Shown in pieces: positions 6,740 through 10,562 of a DNA stretch of 10,562 bases. The position numbers and the translations under genes were made by a program. The notes beneath the pieces were generated by a model. It saw only the letters and a list, made by a program, of their open reading frames with translations. It searched no databases and had not been told where the DNA came from. Source of the stretch: Lachnospira sp. UBA4285 (GTDB lineage Bacteria > Bacillota > Clostridia > Lachnospirales > Lachnospiraceae); NCBI GenBank assembly GCA_002394965.1, contig DGVL01000167.1, positions 1 to 10,562 of the forward strand, given 5' to 3'. Position 1 is the stretch's first letter. Each line of letters starts with the position of its first letter.

Positions 6740-6925
6740 ATGGAGCTTCCCATTCATGATCCGACGTATACAGCGGAAGAGAATATTGCCTCTTCAATAG
6801 ATAATATGGAAGAGATCATACGCAAGTGCGCATCGGATCGCCAGGAGATGGACCGGCGCCTGACTTTACAGAAGAAGGCTGCGCTGGATGAACCGGCTGC
6901 GGCATATCAAAAACTGATACGATAG
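6740..6925 (+). CDS. Doubtful small hypothetical ORF (61 aa)
   Basis: This frame encodes 61 residues of acidic then basic, strongly helical composition (TAEENIASSIDNMEEIIRKC, then EMDRRLTLQKK), compatible with a short coiled coil. No Shine-Dalgarno sequence precedes the ATG, and the frame stays open upstream to a stop at 6695-6697 without another good start. It ends 22 bp before the AEC transporter gene and is on the same strand. It is either a small gene co-transcribed with that transporter, a remnant, or non-coding. No family is recognised. Confidence 0.3.
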   Translation: MELPIHDPTYTAEENIASSIDNMEEIIRKCASDRQEMDRRLTLQKKAALDEPAAAYQKLIR

Positions 6926-6947
6926 AGAACGAGTAGAAGAACGACGT

Positions 6948-7916
6948 ATGGATAGTTTTATTTTTGCAGTCAATTCGACATTCCCGGTGTTTCTTGTGAT
7001 GGTCATAGGATGGGTGCTGGGACGGCTGAAAGTGATCGGGAAGGGGTTCGAGATTGAGGCGAACCGGTTTGTGTTCAAGTGCTCGCTCCCGGTGATGCTG
7101 TTCCAGCAGATCGCCGGCAGCGACATCCGCAATAATTTTGACCTGCGCTTTGTCCTGTACTGTGCCATTGTGACAACAGTGTGTTTTGTGGCAGAGTGGC
7201 TTCTCGCGGAACTGACGCTGAAGGAGAAGGAGAGCGTGGGTGCCTTCGTGCAGGGAGCGTTCCGCTCTAGTGCTGCAATTCTTGGGATGGCCTTTATTCA
7301 GAATATGTACGGAGACACCGGCATGGCGCCGCTGATGATCGCGAGCGCAGTGCCACTGTACAATATTTTCTCGGTTCTGGTTCTCACGTTCGGTTCCTCA
7401 GAGAAGTACGGCGGAGACGACATGCGCAGCATGAAGCTGCCCGATCAGATGCGCAAGGCATTGGTCAACATTATAAAAAATCCGATTATCATCGGCATCG
7501 TCCTGGGCCTTCCCTTTTCGTATTTTGACGTGAAATTCCCTGTGATCGTGAATAAAACGATGAACCTTGTATCGCAGACCGCCACGCCGGTCGCCCTGCT
7601 GTGCATCGGAGCCGGATTCAAGGGGGCGCAGGCAATAAAGAAGATAAAGCCGACAATCGGTGCCGGCTTTATTAAACTGGTGGGGCAGATGCTTGTTTTT
7701 CTCCCTCTTGCAGCTTGGATGGGCTTTCGGAATCAGGAGCTTGTCGCGATCATCATCATGCTGGGATCACCCGCCACGGCGACGGGATTTGTGATGGCGC
7801 AGAATATGGGCAATGACGCGGATCTCTCATCTTCGATCATTGTATTCACGACACTGCTCTCATCTGTGACGCTGACACTGTTCATTTTCATCTGCCGCGC
7901 GGCCGGAATGATATAA
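6948..7916 (+). CDS. AEC (auxin efflux carrier) family transporter
   Basis: This is a 322-residue integral membrane protein of the AEC family (PF03547), whose bacterial members carry organic acids such as malate or other small anions. The N-terminus (SFIFAVNSTFPVFLVMVIGW followed by a basic GRLKVIGKGF loop) and the NRFVFKCSLPVMLFQQIAGSD motif are characteristic. The second half has the repeated pattern (NPIIIGIVLGLPFSY, TATPVALLCIGAGF, and MLGSPATATGFVMAQ near the end), with about 10 hydrophobic segments. The start is the first ATG matching the family N-terminus, although the upstream sequence shows only a weak purine-rich site. No promoter is clear in the 428 bp between the tRNA gene and this start. 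No terminator is visible after the stop; the scfA promoter begins within 7 bp. The substrate is not inferable. Confidence 0.9.
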   Translation: MDSFIFAVNSTFPVFLVMVIGWVLGRLKVIGKGFEIEANRFVFKCSLPVMLFQQIAGSDIRNNFDLRFVLYCAIVTTVCFVAEWLLAELTLKEKESVGAFVQGAFRSSAAILGMAFIQNMYGDTGMAPLMIASAVPLYNIFSVLVLTFGSSEKYGGDDMRSMKLPDQMRKALVNIIKNPIIIGIVLGLPFSYFDVKFPVIVNKTMNLVSQTATPVALLCIGAGFKGAQAIKKIKPTIGAGFIKLVGQMLVFLPLAAWMGFRNQELVAIIIMLGSPATATGFVMAQNMGNDADLSSSIIVFTTLLSSVTLTLFIFICRAAGMI

Positions 7917-7922
7917 AACGGT

Positions 7923-7951
7923 TTGAATCTTATATAGGCGTATGGTATAAT
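7923..7951 (+). promoter_or_regulatory. Sigma-A promoter of scfA
   Basis: TTGAAT (7923-7928) and TATAAT (7946-7951, perfect consensus) are separated by 17 bp. The -35 matches 4 of 6. Transcription would start near 7958, leaving a ~25-nt leader carrying AAGGAGG at 7971-7977, 5 nt from the scfA start. Promoter and ribosome binding site are both strong, pointing to high expression of the peptide. Confidence 0.88.
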
Positions 7952-7982
7952 TTCTGACAGGTTTATTAGCAAGGAGGACGCT

Positions 7983-8129
7983 ATGAAGCACATCAAGACG
8001 ATCAATCACACGGTTCTCAAGGATTCCATGGCAGCGGGCGGCTGCGGTGAATGCCAGACTTCCTGCCAGTCCGCGTGCAAGACATCCTGCACAGTAGGCA
8101 ATCAGCACTGCGAGAACAAAAACCGGTAA
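7983..8129 (+). CDS. scfA: Six-cysteine ranthipeptide precursor SCIFF
   Basis: This is a 48-residue ribosomally made precursor peptide of the SCIFF (six cysteines in forty-five) family, also called CteA. The leader MKHIKTINHTVLKDSMAA is followed by the near-invariant core GGCGECQTSCQSACKTSC plus TVGNQHC. The six cysteines are at 21, 24, 28, 32, 36 and 43. In characterised SCIFF peptides the maturase links the sulfur of Cys32 to a non-alpha carbon of Thr37. Both residues are present at exactly these positions, so the same crosslink is expected here. It is preceded by an excellent AAGGAGG site and promoter, and followed by scfB. Ranthipeptides have been linked to quorum sensing and population-level control in solventogenic clostridia; the role in this organism is not known. 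The gene is short enough to be missed by automatic callers. Confidence 0.97.
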   Translation: MKHIKTINHTVLKDSMAAGGCGECQTSCQSACKTSCTVGNQHCENKNR

Positions 8130-8141
8130 CTGACAGTCAGT
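8129..8141. repeat. 13-bp palindrome at the scfA stop codon
   Basis: The sequence actgac-a-gtcagt is a perfect 6-bp inverted repeat around one central base. It begins with the last base of the scfA stop codon. The spacer is too short for a stable RNA hairpin, so if functional it would act as a DNA site. It may be coincidental. Confidence 0.35.
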
Positions 8142-8147
8142 ATTGTA

Positions 8148-8195
8148 GATAAGGGGGTGCCGATTCGTTCTGGCGCTCTCTTATTATTTTTGAGT
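8148..8195 (+). terminator. Hairpin attenuator between scfA and scfB
   Basis: Aagggggtgcc (8151-8161) pairs along its full 11 bases with ggcgctctctt (8172-8182) using three G-U pairs, around a 10-nt loop. The pairing can extend three more base pairs outward to 8148/8185. A T-rich stretch (attatttttgagtttt) follows. It probably terminates part of the transcripts so that peptide mRNA exceeds maturase mRNA, or protects the 3' end of scfA mRNA. The wobble pairs and broken T-tract make partial rather than complete termination likely. Confidence 0.65.
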
Positions 8196-8223
8196 TTTAT
8201 TTCACGAACGATATCGGGGACGT

Positions 8224-9609
8224 ATGATTCATCAGTATAAATTAAACGGATATAACATAGTCATGGACGTGGAGTCAGGATCGGTTCATCTGGTGGATGA
8301 CCTTGCCTATGAGATGATTCCTCTCTGGCAGGACAACAGCAAAGAGGAACTGGTCAAGAAGCTTCAGGATCGCTATCCACAGGAGGATATCTGCGATACA
8401 TATGACGAGATCGGCGAGCTGAAGAAGGAAGGCCGCCTGTTCACAGAAGATATCTACAGGAATTATGTGGATGCCTTTAAGGCAAGGCCCGTTCAGGTGA
8501 AAGCTCTCTGCCTGCACATCGCCCACGACTGCAATCTCGCCTGCCGCTACTGCTTCGCAGGAGAAGGAGAATATCACGGGCGCCGCGCGCTCATGAGCTA
8601 TGAAGTGGGCAGGAAGGCGCTCGATTTTCTGGTTCAGAATTCCGGAAATCACCGGAATCTGGAGGTGGACTTTTTCGGCGGTGAGCCGACGATGAATTTT
8701 GAAGTTGTAAAGCAGCTTGTCGCTTACGGGAGAAGTCTGGAGAAGCCTCACAACAAGAATTTCCGCTTCACCCTGACGACCAACGGCATTCTGCTTGACG
8801 ATGCCATGTGCGAATTCATCAACCGGGAGATGTCCAACGTCGTTCTGAGCATAGACGGCCGCAAAGAGATCAATGACTTTATGCGTCCGACCCGCAATCA
8901 CATCGGCAGCACGTATGACATCATCATGCCGAAGTACAAGAAGCTTGCCGAAAGCCGCCACCAGATGAATTATTACGTCCGCGGCACATTTACGCATTAT
9001 AATCTGGACTTTGCGAAGGATGTCCTGCACTTTGCCGACGAGGGCTTTGAACAGATATCCGTCGAACCGGTCGTGGCAAAGCCGGAAGATGACTATGCCA
9101 TCCGCGAAGAGGATATGCCGCAGATCATGGCGAACTATGAGGCGCTGGCAGCGGAACTGCTCAGGCGCAAGCTGGAGGGAAGAGGGTTTAACTTCTTTCA
9201 CTTTATGATCGACATCGACCGCGGCCCGTGTGTTGCCAAGCGGCTTCAGGGATGCGGGTCCGGATGTGAGTACCTGGCCGTGACTCCGTGGGGTGATCTG
9301 TACCCGTGCCATCAGTTTGTAGGGGATGAGAAGTTCCTGATGGGGAATGTCGATGAGGGGATCACGCGCCCGGATATCCGTCAGATGTTCCGTCAGAGCA
9401 ATGTGTACACAAGAGAAAAGTGCCGGAACTGCTTCGCCAAGTATTATTGCAGCGGCGGATGCTCTGCCAATGCGTATAATTTCAATCAGTCAATCGATGA
9501 ACCGTACGAGATCGGATGTGAGATGCAGCGCAAGCGCATTGAGTGCGCTCTTATGATCAAAGCGGCGCTGGCTGATGCGCGCGGTGAAGACACCGAAGTA
9601 AATTCATAA
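8224..9609 (+). CDS. scfB: SCIFF peptide maturase, thioether-forming radical SAM/SPASM enzyme
   Basis: This 461-residue cytoplasmic enzyme (CteB/ScfB type) installs a Cys-to-Thr thioether in the SCIFF precursor using SAM-derived radical chemistry. Residues 1-90 form the peptide-binding RiPP recognition region (IHQYKLNGYNIVMDVESGSV, typical of the family). The radical SAM cluster motif is Cys103, Cys107 and Cys110 (CNLACRYC), followed by FFGGEPTMNFE and later VLSIDG. The SPASM region has auxiliary [4Fe-4S] ligand candidates at Cys336, 344, 348, 362, 400, 403, 409, 413, 432 and 441, including CRNCFAKYYCSGGC. All expected cysteines appear present. The start matches the family N-terminus but has only a short-spaced GGGGA site, suggesting weaker translation than scfA. 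secD follows after 24 bp, probably on the same transcript. Confidence 0.97.
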   Translation: MIHQYKLNGYNIVMDVESGSVHLVDDLAYEMIPLWQDNSKEELVKKLQDRYPQEDICDTYDEIGELKKEGRLFTEDIYRNYVDAFKARPVQVKALCLHIAHDCNLACRYCFAGEGEYHGRRALMSYEVGRKALDFLVQNSGNHRNLEVDFFGGEPTMNFEVVKQLVAYGRSLEKPHNKNFRFTLTTNGILLDDAMCEFINREMSNVVLSIDGRKEINDFMRPTRNHIGSTYDIIMPKYKKLAESRHQMNYYVRGTFTHYNLDFAKDVLHFADEGFEQISVEPVVAKPEDDYAIREEDMPQIMANYEALAAELLRRKLEGRGFNFFHFMIDIDRGPCVAKRLQGCGSGCEYLAVTPWGDLYPCHQFVGDEKFLMGNVDEGITRPDIRQMFRQSNVYTREKCRNCFAKYYCSGGCSANAYNFNQSIDEPYEIGCEMQRKRIECALMIKAALADARGEDTEVNS

Positions 9610-9633
9610 GGAGAAAGGAAGAACAGGATTGCC

Positions 9634-10562
9634 ATGGTAAAGTACAGTAAAGCCAGGATGGCCGTGTACAGCATCATCCTTCTGGTGGCGCTCATCGGCC
9701 TCTCGGTCGTCTCGCTCATCGGCGTCGGACCGCAGGCTTCAGGTTCGGTCAGTGCAATCCGCCGCGGCCTTGATCTGGCCGGCGGTGTGAGTGTCACATA
9801 TGAGGCTCAGGATGAAAATCCGTCCGCGCAGGATATGGAGGATACGATCTACAAGCTGCAGAAGCGTGTGGAGGGCGATAGTACTGAGTCGCAGGTGTAC
9901 CAGTCCGGATCAAACCGGATTACTGTCGAGATCCCGGGCGTAACGAATGCTGACGAGATCCTTCAGGAGCTCGGTACCCCCGGCTCGCTTGAGTTCCTCG
10001 ATTCGACCGGCTACACGGCGATGAAGAACGGCGAGGATTACACTCCGCTGCTGACCGGTTCCGATGTGAAGGAAGCCCAGGCTTACACCGACACATCTTC
10101 CAGTTCATCAAAGTCCCCGTATGGGGTTTCGCTGACATTTACCGACGAGGGTGCCACGAAGTTTGAGCAGGCGACGTCGGATAATGTAGGAAGTTACATC
10201 TACATCGTCTATGACGGCGAGGTCGTCTCTGCCCCGGTGGTCAATGAAGCCATAAGTGGCGGGTCCGCCGTCATCACGGGAATGGAGACCTATGACGCGG
10301 CGAACAATCTGGCGACATATATCCGCATTGGCGCGATCCCTCTGACTCTGACAGAAGCCTCCTCTAACATTGTCGGTGCACAGCTGGGAAGCAGTGCTAT
10401 CCATCTTGCCAAGATTGCCGCGATCGTCGGACTGATTGTACTTGCCATCTTTATGATAGTTCTGTACAGAATCCCGGGTGTTGTGGCCATGATCGCACTC
10501 TGGCTGTATCTGGCGATGGAGATGGTCATCCTCTCCGCATATCAGCTGACTCTGACACTGCC
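9634..10562 (+). CDS. secD: Protein translocase subunit SecD (partial, 3' end outside window)
   Basis: This is the first 309 residues of SecD, the membrane component that with SecF uses the proton-motive force to pull secreted proteins through SecYEG. Residues 10-32 are the first membrane helix. RRGLDLAGGVSVTYE (Gly45-Gly51 region) is the conserved SecD signature at the start of the periplasmic-type P1 domain, which is here extracytoplasmic. RITVEIPGV and the Ser-rich TDTSSSSSKS loop follow. A second region, YIYIVYDGEVVSAPVVNEAI, leads into TLTEASSNIVGAQLGSSAI and further membrane helices from about residue 265. The frame is open to the window edge, so a third to a half of the protein is probably missing and a fused SecDF cannot be excluded. 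The ATG is preceded by AGGA (9625-9628) with 5-nt spacing. It sits immediately downstream of scfB. Confidence 0.93.
   Translation, partial: MVKYSKARMAVYSIILLVALIGLSVVSLIGVGPQASGSVSAIRRGLDLAGGVSVTYEAQDENPSAQDMEDTIYKLQKRVEGDSTESQVYQSGSNRITVEIPGVTNADEILQELGTPGSLEFLDSTGYTAMKNGEDYTPLLTGSDVKEAQAYTDTSSSSSKSPYGVSLTFTDEGATKFEQATSDNVGSYIYIVYDGEVVSAPVVNEAISGGSAVITGMETYDAANNLATYIRIGAIPLTLTEASSNIVGAQLGSSAIHLAKIAAIVGLIVLAIFMIVLYRIPGVVAMIALWLYLAMEMVILSAYQLTLTL

Noticed and set aside
8275..9312. 345-codon open frame on the minus strand across scfB
   Set aside because: It is antisense to the radical SAM maturase, whose motifs and family length are unmistakable. The antisense product shows no domain and no start signals.
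1..10562. CRISPR array, riboswitch or prophage
   Set aside because: No regularly spaced repeats, no conserved riboswitch core recognised in the leaders, and no phage structural, integrase or transposase genes were seen.

Overview
The window looks like chromosomal DNA of a Clostridia member, most likely Lachnospiraceae or a close relative. The evidence is a SCIFF ranthipeptide cassette next to secD, an anaerobic pyruvate formate-lyase activase, a short DUF6465-type protein paired with a His-less HPr-like protein, strong AGGAGG-type ribosome binding sites and moderate GC. No species can be named from the sequence alone.

Layout. Positions 1-853 hold a hairpin (probably the end of an upstream pflB), then pflA and a terminator. 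Positions 905-5643 look like one operon: a MATE efflux transporter, a beta-CASP metallo-beta-lactamase ribonuclease-like protein 17 bp later, and a cardiolipin synthase overlapping it by 4 bp. Positions 5645-6236 hold two small genes (DUF6465-like and HPr-like) with a candidate promoter and a clear terminator. On the minus strand, two tandem leucine tRNA genes (anticodons AAG, then CAG) have a near-consensus promoter and their own terminator. Positions 6577-6947 are gene-poor: an imperfect tandem repeat that overlaps the tRNA promoter, a short orphan C-terminal reading frame, and a doubtful 61-codon ORF. An AEC-family transporter follows (6948-7916).

The most distinctive part is 7923-10562. 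A strong sigma-A-type promoter drives scfA, a 48-residue six-cysteine precursor peptide. A hairpin with a T-rich tail separates it from scfB, the radical SAM/SPASM maturase that makes its thioether crosslink. secD follows after 24 bp and runs off the window. The order suggests that the peptide is made in excess over its maturase, crosslinked in the cytoplasm, and genetically linked to the Sec export machinery. SCIFF/ranthipeptide systems are already described as a family. What merits a second look here is the detail of the local arrangement (attenuator, neighbours, repeats at the tRNA promoter, degenerate HPr), not a wholly new system.
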